From: Yoonia sp.
GTDB taxonomy: Bacteria > Pseudomonadota > Alphaproteobacteria > Rhodobacterales > Rhodobacteraceae
Direction of reading: 5' to 3'
DNA length: 45,306 nucleotides
Assembly: GCA_029250945.1 (NCBI GenBank)
Contig: JAQXEG010000028.1
Span: 1 to 45,306, forward strand
The position numbers were made by a program, and so were the translations under genes. This document shows positions 20,572-29,163 of this stretch, in pieces (the stretch's first letter is position 1; every line of letters starts with the position of its first letter). The notes under the pieces were generated by a model, which ran no database searches, was not told the DNA's origin, and saw only the letters and a program-made list of their open reading frames with translations.

Positions 20572-20940
20572 TTAAGCACGATGTTGAAAATTATCAGTGC
20601 GGAACAGGCTGGAGAGCCGATGGCCGTAAAAAGCGAGGCTCCGGCGCCCTTTGGTGCGCTCCTTTGATGTGAGACCTCTTTGGGTTGCTGGACCTTTGCC
20701 CTCGCTTTTTCCCAAATACTCCTCTTTCCAACGTTTGCGGTCCTCCAATTCGTTTTGGAACATGCGCAGACGCTGGCCAAATGTGTCTTCATTGATCACC
20801 GAATTAAAATTCTCGAACAAAAACGACAGCGCCTCGCCTTTTTCCAAATTGCTGTCCTTGGCGAACCGCTTGAGCCTGCGATAGCCTTCTTCCGTCATGG
20901 CGACGGGGAAACGACGGGTCCATCGCAGGCGCTTTGGCAT
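20572..20940 (-). CDS. small basic protein with ribbon-helix-helix-like N-terminus
   Basis: 122 residues. RRFPVAMTEEGYRRLKRF followed by a second helix (EKGEALSFLFENFNSVI) looks like the strand-helix-helix of CopG/Arc-type ribbon-helix-helix DNA-binding proteins. A charged helix rich in Glu/Lys/Arg follows (about 55-85), and a basic tail with no clear fold. No other annotation is evident. It lies between the acyl-CoA dehydrogenase (46 bp) and the GST gene (96 bp), same strand, so it is probably co-transcribed with the beta-oxidation genes. DNA binding is inferred from the pattern and unproven. The start could also be the Met at residue 15. Confidence 0.6.
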   Translation of the reverse strand: MPKRLRWTRRFPVAMTEEGYRRLKRFAKDSNLEKGEALSFLFENFNSVINEDTFGQRLRMFQNELEDRKRWKEEYLGKSEGKGPATQRGLTSKERTKGRRSLAFYGHRLSSLFRTDNFQHRA

Positions 20941-20986
20941 GTTGTCAGGCCTTCTTTCGTAGGATGGGTTTTAACCCATCATGGCT

Positions 20987-22765
20987 TTAGAATTGCGCGG
21001 CATCCAGTGCCATGACGGTATCGGCACCGGTGTTGATGCGCGCCAGATGCATCGCGGTCGCGGGCAGTTGGCGGGCCATATAGTAGCGGCCTGTCGCGAT
21101 TTTCGTCTCGTAGAAATCACGATCCGATGCGCCGCCTTCCAGTGCTTCCATCGCGGCCTTGCCCATACGGGCCCACATCAGGCCAAGGCAGACGTGGCCC
21201 ATCATGTGCATAAAGTCATAGGAGCCCGACAGCGCGTTGTTGGGGTTCTTCATGCCGTTTTGCATGAAATACATCCCCGCCGCTTGCAGATCTTTGCTTG
21301 CTGCCTTGAGCGGGTCAAGGAAGTCGGCCTTAAGCGCTTCGTTGCCCTCATTCTCTTTGATAAATGTCTTGATCATCTCAAAGAACGCCATCACGTGCTT
21401 GCCGCCGTCTTGCGCCAGCTTGCGACCCACCAGATCAAGCGCTTGCACGCCATTCGCACCTTCGTAGATCATGGCGATACGCGCATCACGGGCGAATTGG
21501 GACATGCCCCATTCTTCGATGTAGCCGTGGCCGCCGTAAACCTGCTGGGCAGCGGTGGCGTATTCGAAACCTTTGTCGGTCTGGAACCCTTTGATGACAG
21601 GTGTTAGCAGGGAAATCAGGCCATCGGCATCCGCATCGCCATTCTTATGCGCACGGTCGATCAGGTAGGCGCCCCAAACGGTCAGCGCGCGTGCGCCTTC
21701 GACGAATGACTTTTGATCCATCAGGTTACGGCGGATATCGGGGTGCACGATCAGCGGATCGGCAGGGCCTTCGGGGTTTTCAACACCTGTGACAGCGCGC
21801 CCTTGCAGGCGGTCATTGGCATAGGCGACAGCGTTCTGATACGCAGCTTCGGCTTGTGCATAACCTTGCAGGCCCACGCCCAAACGTGCCTCGTTCATCA
21901 TGACGAACATGGCGCGCATGCCTTTGTGTTCTTCGCCGATCAGATAACCTGTGGCCTCGTCATAGTTCATCACGCAGGTGGAGTTCCCGTGGATGCCCAT
22001 TTTCTCTTCGATCTTGCCGGCGGCAACACCGTTCCGATCCCCAAGTGAGCCGTCTTCGTTTACGATGAATTTAGGCACGATGAACAGAGACACACCTTTG
22101 ATCCCGTCAGGACCGCCGGGGATTTTTGCCAGCACGAGGTGGATGATGTTATCGGCCATGTCGTGATCGCCAGCCGAGATAAAGATTTTTTGACCAGACA
22201 CCTTAAACGTGCCGTCGTCCTGTGGGACTGCCTTGGTGCGCATTAGGCCCAGATCGGTGCCGCAATGCGGTTCGGTCAGGTTCATGGTGCCGGTCCATTC
22301 GCAGGACGCCAGTTTCGGCAGATACGTATCCTTTTGCGCGTCCGAGCCATGTTCGAAGATCGCGGAATAGGCGCCGTGGGTCAGGCCCTGATACATGTTG
22401 AATGCCATGTTGGCCGATACAAACGGTTCGTTCACGGCTGTGTGCATGACGTATGGCAGGCCCTGACCGCCGTATTGTTCGGATGCGTCGAGGGCAGTCC
22501 AGCCGCCTTCGCGCATTTGGTCAAACGCTTCTTTGAAGCCTTTGGGTGTGCGGACAACACCGTTTTCCAATGTACAGCCTTCGATGTCGCCCACGGTGTT
22601 GAGCGGGGCAAGCACCTCTGTCGACACTTTGCCCGCTTCTTCGATTACGGCACCGGTGAATTCACGGTCCAAATCGGCAAACCCGGGAATGTCCTGTTCG
22701 GACACTTTCAGCAGGTCGTGCAGTACAAATTGCAGGTCTTTGACGGGGGCATTGTAGATCGGCAT
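20987..22765 (-). CDS. acyl-CoA dehydrogenase of the ~590-residue DmdC/FadE-like group
   Basis: FAD-dependent oxidation of acyl-CoA to trans-2-enoyl-CoA, first step of beta-oxidation. 592 residues, longer than classic 380-residue dehydrogenases because of a C-terminal extra domain (about 460-590). [17 protein letters not shown] (161-177) is the FAD/substrate signature; Glu435 in [15 protein letters not shown] is the catalytic base position. The same size class includes 3-methylmercaptopropionyl-CoA dehydrogenase DmdC, so pipelines may call it that. The operon with thiolase and hydratase favours general fatty acid oxidation, but DMSP-derived substrates cannot be excluded. Follows the MerR gene by 44 bp. 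Confidence 0.9.
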   Translation of the reverse strand: MPIYNAPVKDLQFVLHDLLKVSEQDIPGFADLDREFTGAVIEEAGKVSTEVLAPLNTVGDIEGCTLENGVVRTPKGFKEAFDQMREGGWTALDASEQYGGQGLPYVMHTAVNEPFVSANMAFNMYQGLTHGAYSAIFEHGSDAQKDTYLPKLASCEWTGTMNLTEPHCGTDLGLMRTKAVPQDDGTFKVSGQKIFISAGDHDMADNIIHLVLAKIPGGPDGIKGVSLFIVPKFIVNEDGSLGDRNGVAAGKIEEKMGIHGNSTCVMNYDEATGYLIGEEHKGMRAMFVMMNEARLGVGLQGYAQAEAAYQNAVAYANDRLQGRAVTGVENPEGPADPLIVHPDIRRNLMDQKSFVEGARALTVWGAYLIDRAHKNGDADADGLISLLTPVIKGFQTDKGFEYATAAQQVYGGHGYIEEWGMSQFARDARIAMIYEGANGVQALDLVGRKLAQDGGKHVMAFFEMIKTFIKENEGNEALKADFLDPLKAASKDLQAAGMYFMQNGMKNPNNALSGSYDFMHMMGHVCLGLMWARMGKAAMEALEGGASDRDFYETKIATGRYYMARQLPATAMHLARINTGADTVMALDAAQF

Positions 22766-22809
22766 ATCAGGTGTCTCTCTTACGGTTAGGTAGCGTCAGG
22801 GTAGGGCGG

Positions 22810-23211
22810 TCAGCCCGCCGGTTTTTCAGATGCAATGTTGGCCAATTTCTTGGCACCCCATTCCATTTGTGTCTTTAGCTCGCCAATCGCTTCTTCCAGT
22901 TCGGCCTTTTGGGCCTCCATCTGGGCGAGGTGACGTTCGGCAAGCTCGTATGTTTTGGACAGCTGTGTCATCTGGCTGTCGTCCATGTGGTACAGGTCCA
23001 GAAGCTGGCGAATTTCCTCAAGGCTGAAACCAAAACGCTTGCCGCGCAAAATCAGTTTAAGGCGGGCCCGGTCGCGTTTGGTGAACAGGCGGCGTTGGCC
23101 GTCGCGCACCGGAAACAGCAGTTCCTTGCTTTCGTAAAACCGCAGCGTGCGCGGGGTCACATCAAATGTGGCGCACATATCGCGGATGCTCATGGTGTCG
23201 GTCGTAGTCAT
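22810..23211 (-). CDS. MerR-family regulator heading the beta-oxidation operon
   Basis: 133 residues. The winged-helix part is SIRDMCATFDVTPRTLRFYESKELLFPVRDGQRR, then RLKLILRGKRFGFSLEEIRQLLDLY, followed by a long dimerisation coiled coil (about 75-125). There is no cysteine-based metal site in the C-terminus, so the ligand is probably not a metal ion. Relatives near acyl-CoA genes (LiuR-type) control fatty and branched-chain acid use. Start set at MTTTDTMSIRD; the longer open frame would run through the candidate operator. It is about 55% identical by eye to the upstream MerR paralogue in the DNA-binding domain. Likely autoregulated through 23282-23310. Confidence 0.88.
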   Translation of the reverse strand: MTTTDTMSIRDMCATFDVTPRTLRFYESKELLFPVRDGQRRLFTKRDRARLKLILRGKRFGFSLEEIRQLLDLYHMDDSQMTQLSKTYELAERHLAQMEAQKAELEEAIGELKTQMEWGAKKLANIASEKPAG

Positions 23212-23281
23212 CGTTTCGTCCCATTCATGCGTGGCGTGAGGCCATGCACTTGCGAGTTCACGTATGACCGTACAAGATAAA

Positions 23282-23310
23282 TTGACGTTAACGTAAACGG
23301 AACGTAACGT
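23282..23310. promoter_or_regulatory. candidate MerR/LiuR-type operator, two ACGT-based sites
   Basis: TTGACGTTAACGTAAA (23282-23297) is a 16-bp palindrome with one mismatched pair and a perfect 10-bp core ACGTTAACGT; ACGT-A-ACGT follows at 23302-23310. It lies about 70 bp upstream of the MerR start. Such ACGT-rich palindromes are described for LiuR-type MerR proteins controlling acyl-CoA catabolism; assignment here is inference. Confidence 0.55.
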
Positions 23311-23424
23311 CATTTCTGCGTTGACGAAAGGTCAGCAAATGTGCCGCCCCGTTGCACGCAACAAATGAAAACCTGTCCGTGACGCAAGCCACGCGATTTT
23401 CCCCGTAAAATAAGGTGTTGGGCC

Positions 23425-23793
23425 TTAGCCCAGCGACTTGGCGGTCAGGTCGCGTAGCTCTTGCAGCTCTGCGAGTGTTTCTTGCAACTGCTTTTGCTGG
23501 TCGATCAATTCGATGATTTGCCCGTCAGCAAGGTCGATCCAGTGGCGCATCTGGGCCTCTGTGCCTTCGTTTTCGCGGATCAAAAGCCATTGGCGAATAT
23601 CCTCGAGCGCGAATCCGAACCGTCGCCCACGCAGGATCAGCGTCATGCGCGCCACCTCGGTCGCCCCATAGAACCGCGACCGACCTTCTTTTTCGGGGGT
23701 CAGCAATTCGATGTATTCGTAATAGCGCAGGGTGCGGGGGGTCACGTCGAACTTGGCGCACATTTCTTTGAATGACAGGCGTGGGTCTGACAT
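23425..23793 (-). CDS. second MerR-family regulator, paralogue of the next gene
   Basis: 122 residues, MerR winged helix SFKEMCAKFDVTPRTLRYYEYIELLTPEKEGRSR and LILRGRRFGFALEDIRQWL, then a coiled coil (about 80-115). Shares MCA-FDVTPRTLR-YE and LILRG-RFGF-LE-IRQ with the MerR gene 213 bp downstream, indicating an old tandem duplication. No metal-binding cysteines beyond Cys12. It may bind a different acyl-CoA or respond at a different threshold. No clear operator in its own upstream region. Confidence 0.87.
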   Translation of the reverse strand: MSDPRLSFKEMCAKFDVTPRTLRYYEYIELLTPEKEGRSRFYGATEVARMTLILRGRRFGFALEDIRQWLLIRENEGTEAQMRHWIDLADGQIIELIDQQKQLQETLAELQELRDLTAKSLG

Positions 23794-23854
23794 AGGGGGC
23801 CTCCGGTTGCCCCCCGAACCTAGCGCGGGCGCGGGCAGGGGGCAACCGTGGGGC

Positions 23855-24994
23855 TTAGTTCATGAAGCCGGGGGCGAAGAAATAGAACCCGTAGGCCGCC
23901 AACATTGCGGGGATGGTGGAATAGAGCGTGGCCCAGATCGCCGCCTTGGGGTTCAGCGCGATTGCAGGGAACAGCGCGTCACCATCGTTGGAAATCGCAT
24001 TGCCCATCAATGCGGCAAAGGGGATCAGCCCATTGATATACATCGTTGTAACCAGAACCTGCGGACCACAGCCCGGCACCAGCCCGATCAGCACACCCAT
24101 CAGCGGCAGCAGCGGAGCCACGGTGCTGAACATCGCCTCAAGGTCCAGCCCGCCGAATTCTACGATATAGTCATAGGCCAGATAGGCCCCGATGACCCAG
24201 ACCGAGATAAACGCCGTTTCTTCGGCCATGCGGGTCAGTGGGCTGTCGTGCTGGTTGGTCATTGCAGTCACAGATGATGCGGCCCAGACGAACAGTCCGA
24301 TTGCGGTGCCAACCAATCCAACGATAGGGACCAGCGGGCCATAGATTTCAAAGACATCCGCGCCTGTTAGCTGCGTCACACCGATCACCAAACCGGGTGC
24401 TGCTGCCGCAAGGAATGCATAGTCGCGCAGGCGGGTCTGGCCGATCAGTGGCGCAAGTTCGCATTGCGCGGATGTGTCTGGCACTAAATCTTCCTTCGAG
24501 AAGGCATCAACGATCCAGCCTGATGCAACACCAATCGCCAGCGACAGGGGCAGCACGACAATCGCCGCGTCGGGACGCGTTGCGATCAACAGGAATGCAG
24601 CGTCACCCATCGTGGCCGTCAGCGTGGCAACCACGGCGCCAAAGCCCACGTTGCCTGATGAATAGGCGGCCACGACAACAACCGCGCCGCCACACCCCGG
24701 TGTTGCGCCCAAAAGGGCAGCAAGGGGAACTTGGAATCCTTTGGCATTCTTCAACGCCTCGCCAATGTTAAAGCGGAACACGCGTTCGGCCCCGTAGAAC
24801 AGCAGCAAGGTTGCCGCGACAAAGGCCGAAACCTGCACATAGGCGTCGGCCATCAGCCCGCGGGTCAATTCACCCAAGACACCCGGCGCAATTGCCAGTG
24901 CCAGCAGGATCAAAGCGACGAGCAGCCGTTTGGGCTTGAACGGGCCGATCCGGCGGGTGTCCGTGATCGGTTGGGTGTTTGCAGTCGCATCCAT
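23855..24994 (-). CDS. putative 10-TM metal exporter (ArsP_2/MntX-like permease)
   Basis: 379 residues, about ten hydrophobic segments, inner membrane. Two halves carry matching motifs: GATPGCGGAVVVV (96-108) with TATMGDAAFLL, and GLVPGCGPQV (304-313) with ISNDGDALFPAIAL. This is the inverted duplication of the putative heavy-metal exporter family often labelled manganese or arsenic efflux. The paired PGCG and GD motifs are plausible ion sites. A near-perfect Fur/Mur-like palindrome lies 15 bp upstream, which supports a role in manganese or iron handling. Substrate not established. Confidence 0.72.
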   Translation of the reverse strand: MDATANTQPITDTRRIGPFKPKRLLVALILLALAIAPGVLGELTRGLMADAYVQVSAFVAATLLLFYGAERVFRFNIGEALKNAKGFQVPLAALLGATPGCGGAVVVVAAYSSGNVGFGAVVATLTATMGDAAFLLIATRPDAAIVVLPLSLAIGVASGWIVDAFSKEDLVPDTSAQCELAPLIGQTRLRDYAFLAAAAPGLVIGVTQLTGADVFEIYGPLVPIVGLVGTAIGLFVWAASSVTAMTNQHDSPLTRMAEETAFISVWVIGAYLAYDYIVEFGGLDLEAMFSTVAPLLPLMGVLIGLVPGCGPQVLVTTMYINGLIPFAALMGNAISNDGDALFPAIALNPKAAIWATLYSTIPAMLAAYGFYFFAPGFMN

Positions 24995-25008
24995 CGTTGT
25001 AATCTTTT

Positions 25009-25025
25009 TTGCGAATTATTCTCAA
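25009..25025. promoter_or_regulatory. Fur/Mur-like box
   Basis: TTGCGAATTATTCTCAA: 8-bp arms around a single central base with one mismatched pair, close to the GAGAATNATTCTC pattern of Fur-family operators. It sits between the divergent permease (ATG 24994) and thioesterase (ATG 25098) genes and could control either. In alphaproteobacteria Fur-type proteins often act as the manganese regulator Mur. Confidence 0.6.
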
Positions 25026-25088
25026 TCGCAGATATAGCACTTGCAACCCATCGGGCAAGTGCGAAATTAGGCCCACCAATAACCGGAG

Positions 25089-25097
25089 CCCCCCCCC
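25089..25097 (+). repeat. C9 homopolymer between ribosome-binding site and start codon
   Basis: Nine C separate GGAG (25085-25088) from the ATG at 25098. Slippage here would change the Shine-Dalgarno spacing, currently 9 nt, without changing the protein. Confidence 0.6.
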
Positions 25098-25547
25098 ATG
25101 CCAGACGAACAGCAAGCCCGCCAAGAGCTTTTGGCGCGCAAATTCATCGAAGCGATCCCGCATGCGCAAGCGTTGGGTATGCAAGTGACCGAGATTGGCG
25201 CGGGGCGGGCGGTGATCACCATGCCATATGATGAACGGCTGATCGGTGATCCTGAAACAGGGGTGATCCACGGCGGGGCTGTGTCCGCGTTGATGGATAC
25301 CTGCGGCGGCGCTGCGGTGATGTCACATCCGTCATCGCCCATGGGCACGGCGACGATTGACCTACGCATTGATTACATGCGCGCGGCCAAGCCCGGCGAT
25401 ATGATTACGGCCATTGCCGAATGTTACCACGTCACGCGGTCTGTTGCCTTTGTGCGGGCCACCGCGATGGACGCGAATATGGACCGTCCCGTTGCCGCCG
25501 CGACAGGCGCATTCACAGTGGAATCCGGCAAAGGAAAGAAACAATGA
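25098..25547 (+). CDS. PaaI-type acyl-CoA thioesterase (hotdog fold), first of a pair
   Basis: 149 residues, single hotdog domain: [20 protein letters not shown] (about 55-74) is the PaaI-type signature with the catalytic acid in the helix, and the [17 protein letters not shown] strand follows. Hydrolyses acyl-CoA thioesters to free acid and CoA; chain-length preference unknown. Overlaps the second thioesterase gene by ATGA, suggesting a heteromer or two related substrates. The leader has an unusual C9 tract before the ATG. Confidence 0.88.
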   Translation: MPDEQQARQELLARKFIEAIPHAQALGMQVTEIGAGRAVITMPYDERLIGDPETGVIHGGAVSALMDTCGGAAVMSHPSSPMGTATIDLRIDYMRAAKPGDMITAIAECYHVTRSVAFVRATAMDANMDRPVAAATGAFTVESGKGKKQ

Positions 25548-26035
25548 AGCGTCCCGAACCCGTGCAAGTCGTCAAACAACGCCGCGATGCGATGCTGCAA
25601 AACCTTGTGGCTGGCGTGCCGTACATCCAGTTCCTTGGCATCAGTTTTGAACGTCACGGAGATGAATTGACCGCCGTGCTGCCGTATAATGATCGTAACA
25701 TCGGCAACCCGATGATCCCCGCGCTGCATGGCGGTGTCACGGCTGCCTTTCTTGAGGTGACCGCGATTATTGAACTGACGTGGAACATGACGTGGGAAGA
25801 CATGGAAGCGGGCAAGATCACAGAGGATAGCCCGCGCATCCTGCTGCCCAAGACGATTGATTTCAGCATTGATTATCTCCGTAGCGGTCTGCCGCGTGAT
25901 GCCTATGCGCGGGCGCGGGTGAACCGGTCGGGTCGTCGCTATGCATCCGTGCATGTCGAAGGCTGGCAGGACAACCGCAGCCGTATGTTTGCCCAAGCCA
26001 CAGGGCATTTCCTGATGCCAGACCGCAATGGCTGA
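25544..26035 (+). CDS. hotdog-fold thioesterase, second of a pair
   Basis: 163 residues. [20 protein letters not shown] is the hotdog helix region, with Glu replacing the usual Asp/Met context of the first copy, and [20 protein letters not shown] the following strand. The frame is open upstream, but the coupled ATGA overlap and the start [12 protein letters not shown] fix the beginning. It overlaps the MATE gene by 8 bp, so the three are one transcript. Probably a paralogue of its neighbour with a different or lost activity. Confidence 0.85.
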   Translation: MKRPEPVQVVKQRRDAMLQNLVAGVPYIQFLGISFERHGDELTAVLPYNDRNIGNPMIPALHGGVTAAFLEVTAIIELTWNMTWEDMEAGKITEDSPRILLPKTIDFSIDYLRSGLPRDAYARARVNRSGRRYASVHVEGWQDNRSRMFAQATGHFLMPDRNG

Positions 26036-27338
26036 CCCCGCGCTGACACATCGGCGGGTGCTGGATATCGCGCTGCCGATTGTGCTGTCGAATGCAACGG
26101 TGCCGATTTTGGGCATCGTGGACACAGGCGTTGTCGGCCAAATGGGCGAGGCGGCTCCAATCGGTGCCGTGGGCATCGGGGCGGTGATCCTGACCGCGTT
26201 CTACTGGATATTCGGGTTCTTGCGGATGGGCACGGCGGGGCTGACGGCGCAGGCTGCAGGTGCCGACGACAACGCCGAGGTCGCGGCGCTGTTGTCACGA
26301 TCCCTATTGATCGGGTTTGGCGCGGGTGCGGTCATGATATCGGGCCAAGTGCCCTTGTTCTGGCTTGCGTTCCAAGTGTCGCCTGCCAGCGCAGAGGTCG
26401 AAGGGCTGGCGCGTGCTTACATGGCGATCCGTGTGTGGTCGGCGCCCGCGACCATCGGGTTATACGGCATCATCGGCTGGTTGATTGCGCAAGAACGCAC
26501 ACGTGGCGTTTTCGCGATCCAAGTGCTGATGAACGGCACGAATATCGTGCTTGATCTGGTGTTTGTGCTTGGTCTCGATCTCGGGGTCTGGGGCGTCGGG
26601 CTGGCGACGTTCATCGCAGAATGGGCGGGACTTGCATTGGGGCTGTGGCTTTGCCGCGACGGGTTTGTGGGCGGCGCTTGGCGCGACAAGGCCCGCGTGT
26701 TTGATCGCGCCCGTTTGATCAATATGGGCGTTGTCAACGGGGAGATCCTGATCCGGTCGGTGCTGTTGCAGGCGATTTTTGTCAGCTTCTTGTTCTGGGG
26801 TGCGCGGTTCGGGGATGTGAACCTGGCCGCCAATCAGATCCTGTTGCAGTTTTTACATGTCACGGCCTACGGCCTTGATGGATTTGCCGCCGCCGCCGAA
26901 AGCCTTGTGGGCAAGGCGATGGGTGCGCGCAATCCGTCGAGTTTGCGGCGTGGTGCCATGCTGACATCGCTGTGGGGGGCGGGGTTTTGCGTGACCTTGG
27001 CCATGGCGTTTGCCATTTTCGGGCCATGGGTCATTGATGTGATGTCGACCGCGCCAGAGGTGCAGGCCGCGGGCCGCGTGTTCCTGCCCTATATGGTCGC
27101 CGCCCCGATCGTCGGGGTTGCGGCATGGATGTTCGATGGGATTTTCATCGGGGCCACGCGGTCACGCGACATGCGCAACATGATGGTGATTTCGGCCATC
27201 GCCTATTTTGCCAGTGTCATCCCGTTAATGGCGGCGTTCGGCAATCATGGGCTGTGGCTGGGGCTATTGTTCAGCTTTATCGTACGCGGTGCGACGCTGG
27301 GATGGAAATATCCAGGGCTAGAGGCGGCGGCGCGCTAG
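26028..27338 (+). CDS. MATE-family efflux transporter (DinF-like)
   Basis: 436 residues with twelve predicted membrane helices in two bundles. It starts ALTHRRVLDIALPIVLSN and continues VDTGVVGQMGEAAPIGAVGIG, typical of DinF-type MATE proteins, which export cationic compounds in exchange for Na+ or H+. The 8-bp overlap with the thioesterase gene suggests coupled translation; whether the cargo relates to released acids is unknown. Its TAG stop shares a CTAG with the stop of the converging ArsC-like gene. Confidence 0.9.
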   Translation: MADPALTHRRVLDIALPIVLSNATVPILGIVDTGVVGQMGEAAPIGAVGIGAVILTAFYWIFGFLRMGTAGLTAQAAGADDNAEVAALLSRSLLIGFGAGAVMISGQVPLFWLAFQVSPASAEVEGLARAYMAIRVWSAPATIGLYGIIGWLIAQERTRGVFAIQVLMNGTNIVLDLVFVLGLDLGVWGVGLATFIAEWAGLALGLWLCRDGFVGGAWRDKARVFDRARLINMGVVNGEILIRSVLLQAIFVSFLFWGARFGDVNLAANQILLQFLHVTAYGLDGFAAAAESLVGKAMGARNPSSLRRGAMLTSLWGAGFCVTLAMAFAIFGPWVIDVMSTAPEVQAAGRVFLPYMVAAPIVGVAAWMFDGIFIGATRSRDMRNMMVISAIAYFASVIPLMAAFGNHGLWLGLLFSFIVRGATLGWKYPGLEAAAR

Positions 27339-27667
27339 AATAGCGTTAGCACATCCTCGGGTGGGCGTCCGATGGCCGCCTTGTCGTCGTGAATTACGAT
27401 GGGCCGCTCGATCAGGATCGGGTGGGCGGCCATCGCGTTGATCAAGGCGGCGTCATCGGCATCCTTGAGGCCCAGTTCCTTGAACATCTTTTCCCCGCGC
27501 CGGATCATATCGGCGGGTTTTGCATCCAACTGCCGCAGCACGGTGCGGATGTCGTCCGCGCTGGGCGGGTCCTGAAGGTAGAGCCGGATATCAGGCGCGT
27601 GTCGCTTTAACAGCGCGAGGGTGTCACGCGATTTGGAGCAACGCAGGTTATGCCAGATCACGGTCAT
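27335..27667 (-). CDS. arsC: ArsC/Spx-family arsenate reductase-like protein
   Basis: 110 residues, thioredoxin-fold ArsC family. Cys10 in [12 protein letters not shown] is the nucleophile and [21 protein letters not shown] holds the conserved arginines. Glutaredoxin-coupled ArsC proteins reduce arsenate to arsenite, but no ars operon is nearby. As last gene after pyrD it may be a housekeeping YffB/YfgD-like reductase rather than a resistance gene. Overlaps pyrD by 4 bp. Confidence 0.85.
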   Translation of the reverse strand: MTVIWHNLRCSKSRDTLALLKRHAPDIRLYLQDPPSADDIRTVLRQLDAKPADMIRRGEKMFKELGLKDADDAALINAMAAHPILIERPIVIHDDKAAIGRPPEDVLTLF

Positions 27668-28713
27668 AGGTAATCGGAGCGTCCGGTACCAACGGCATCG
27701 GCCACATTGGCAAACCCGTCCTTTTTCAACCGCTTATCGAGCCCTTTGACCACGCGGTCCGCAAGGGAAATGCCGCCATAGACCAATGCGGTGTACATCT
27801 GCACAGCAGAGGCACCGGCCTTGATTTTCGCATAGGCCTGATCGGCAGAACCGACACCGCCAACTCCAATTAGCGGCAGATCGGTGCGGGCCGACAGTTG
27901 CGCCAGCATGCGCGTCGATTTTTCGAACAGGGGCAGCCCTGACAGGCCGCCGGATTCGCGCGCATAGCGCCCTTTGATCATGGACCGGTCCATCGTGGTG
28001 TTTGTGGCAATGATGCCCGCGATATCGGATGCATCGGCCACGGCGGCCACGTCATCCAGCTCTTTTAGTGACAAATCGGGCGCGATTTTCAGGAAGATCG
28101 GGATTGGTTTGTCGAGTTTGGCGTTGGTTTGCATCACACCGTCGAGCAGGGCGGACAAGGCGGCCTTGCCCTGAAGATCGCGCAGCTTTTCTGTGTTGGG
28201 CGATGATACGTTTACGGTTGCGAAATCAAGGTAGTCGCCGCAATGGGCCAGCACGGTCGAGAAATCGGCAGCCTTATCTTCGCTGTCTTTGTTGGCCCCA
28301 AGGTTAAGGCCGATGATGCCATCAGGACGCACGGTTAGACGAGCCAGCGCGAGGTCCATCCCCTTGTTATTGAACCCGAACCGGTTGATCGCGGCACGCT
28401 GCTTGGTCAAGCGAAACAGGCGCGGTTGCGGGTTGCCGGGTTGCGGGCGCGGGGTGATTGCGCCGGCCTCAAGGAACCCGAACCCGCATTTGGTCAGGGG
28501 GCGCAGGGCAGTGGCGTCCTTGTCGAACCCAGCGGCAAGACCCACAGGATTCGGCAGTTCTAGCCCCGCCACAGTGGTGCGTAAGCGATCCGATGTGCGC
28601 GGTCCGCGTTTGGGGCCAAGCCCCATATTCAACGCGCGGATCGCAAGCCCATGGGCGCGCTCTGGGTCCATCATGTGCATCAGGCGCAGGCCCGCGTTTT
28701 CAATCGGTCTCAT
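27664..28713 (-). CDS. pyrD: dihydroorotate dehydrogenase (quinone), class 2
   Basis: Fourth step of de novo pyrimidine synthesis: dihydroorotate to orotate with electrons passed to the quinone pool, at the inner membrane. 349 residues, with the N-terminal amphipathic helices (1-40) of class 2. [11 protein letters not shown] with Lys65 binds [14 protein letters not shown] with Ser171 as catalytic base marks class 2 (class 1 uses Cys); TNTTMDRS and IGVGGV form the phosphate-binding end. Translationally coupled (4-bp overlaps) to DUF952 before and the ArsC-like gene after. Confidence 0.95.
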   Translation of the reverse strand: MRPIENAGLRLMHMMDPERAHGLAIRALNMGLGPKRGPRTSDRLRTTVAGLELPNPVGLAAGFDKDATALRPLTKCGFGFLEAGAITPRPQPGNPQPRLFRLTKQRAAINRFGFNNKGMDLALARLTVRPDGIIGLNLGANKDSEDKAADFSTVLAHCGDYLDFATVNVSSPNTEKLRDLQGKAALSALLDGVMQTNAKLDKPIPIFLKIAPDLSLKELDDVAAVADASDIAGIIATNTTMDRSMIKGRYARESGGLSGLPLFEKSTRMLAQLSARTDLPLIGVGGVGSADQAYAKIKAGASAVQMYTALVYGGISLADRVVKGLDKRLKKDGFANVADAVGTGRSDYL

Positions 28714-29042
28714 GTCAGCTCCGGGAATTGGTGGGTGCCTGCAACAAGGGGCAGGGGCTTGGCCCAGATCACGTCATCCATGGTCATGGCGCGGTAGAGA
28801 TGCGGGAAAAGCGTGCCGCCGCGTGCGGCCTCCCACTTCATCTCTGGCTTATTATCCGCCTCGACCGCGATCACCATCAGGTCTGCGACGCCTGTGAAAT
28901 ACAGCGCGGCCGTCTTGGCAACAGAGCCTGCGTCAGAGAAGTGGATATACCCGTCGGCCAGATCAATCGGCGCGCCAAGAGTGTGGCCATCAGCCTGTAA
29001 TTGCGCCCATTCATCGGCGCGGAATATTTTGTAGATTAACAT
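28710..29042 (-). CDS. DUF952 family protein
   Basis: 110 residues. Starts [19 protein letters not shown] and contains [19 protein letters not shown], the conserved DUF952 core with the IHFS motif, and [14 protein letters not shown]. The fold is related to ADP-ribosyltransferase-like domains (family knowledge), but no activity is established. Start set at the conserved MLIYKIF; the open frame runs further upstream without a ribosome-binding site. Overlaps pyrD by 4 bp. Confidence 0.88.
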   Translation of the reverse strand: MLIYKIFRADEWAQLQADGHTLGAPIDLADGYIHFSDAGSVAKTAALYFTGVADLMVIAVEADNKPEMKWEAARGGTLFPHLYRAMTMDDVIWAKPLPLVAGTHQFPELT

Positions 29043-29096
29043 AGGAATTGTTTGCCCGCATGGCGCGGCAGGGTCAAGGGCCCGCCGCGGACCCCG

Positions 29097-29119
29097 GAGT
29101 ATTTTGAAAAAGGCGAGGC
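29097..29119 (+). repeat. short intergenic motif, copy 2
   Basis: Second copy of the 23-nt GAGTATTT...GCGA-GC element (19 of 23 matches with 20524-20546), here in the divergent region between DUF952 and the SRAP gene. Confidence 0.45.
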
Positions 29120-29163
29120 ATGTCTTGGCTGTTCCTTCGCGGGTGGTTTGGTATGGTGGTCGC

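Noticed and set aside
27335..27667. Arsenic resistance island
   Set aside because: Only a lone ArsC-like gene coupled to pyrD; no arsR, arsB or acr3 nearby.
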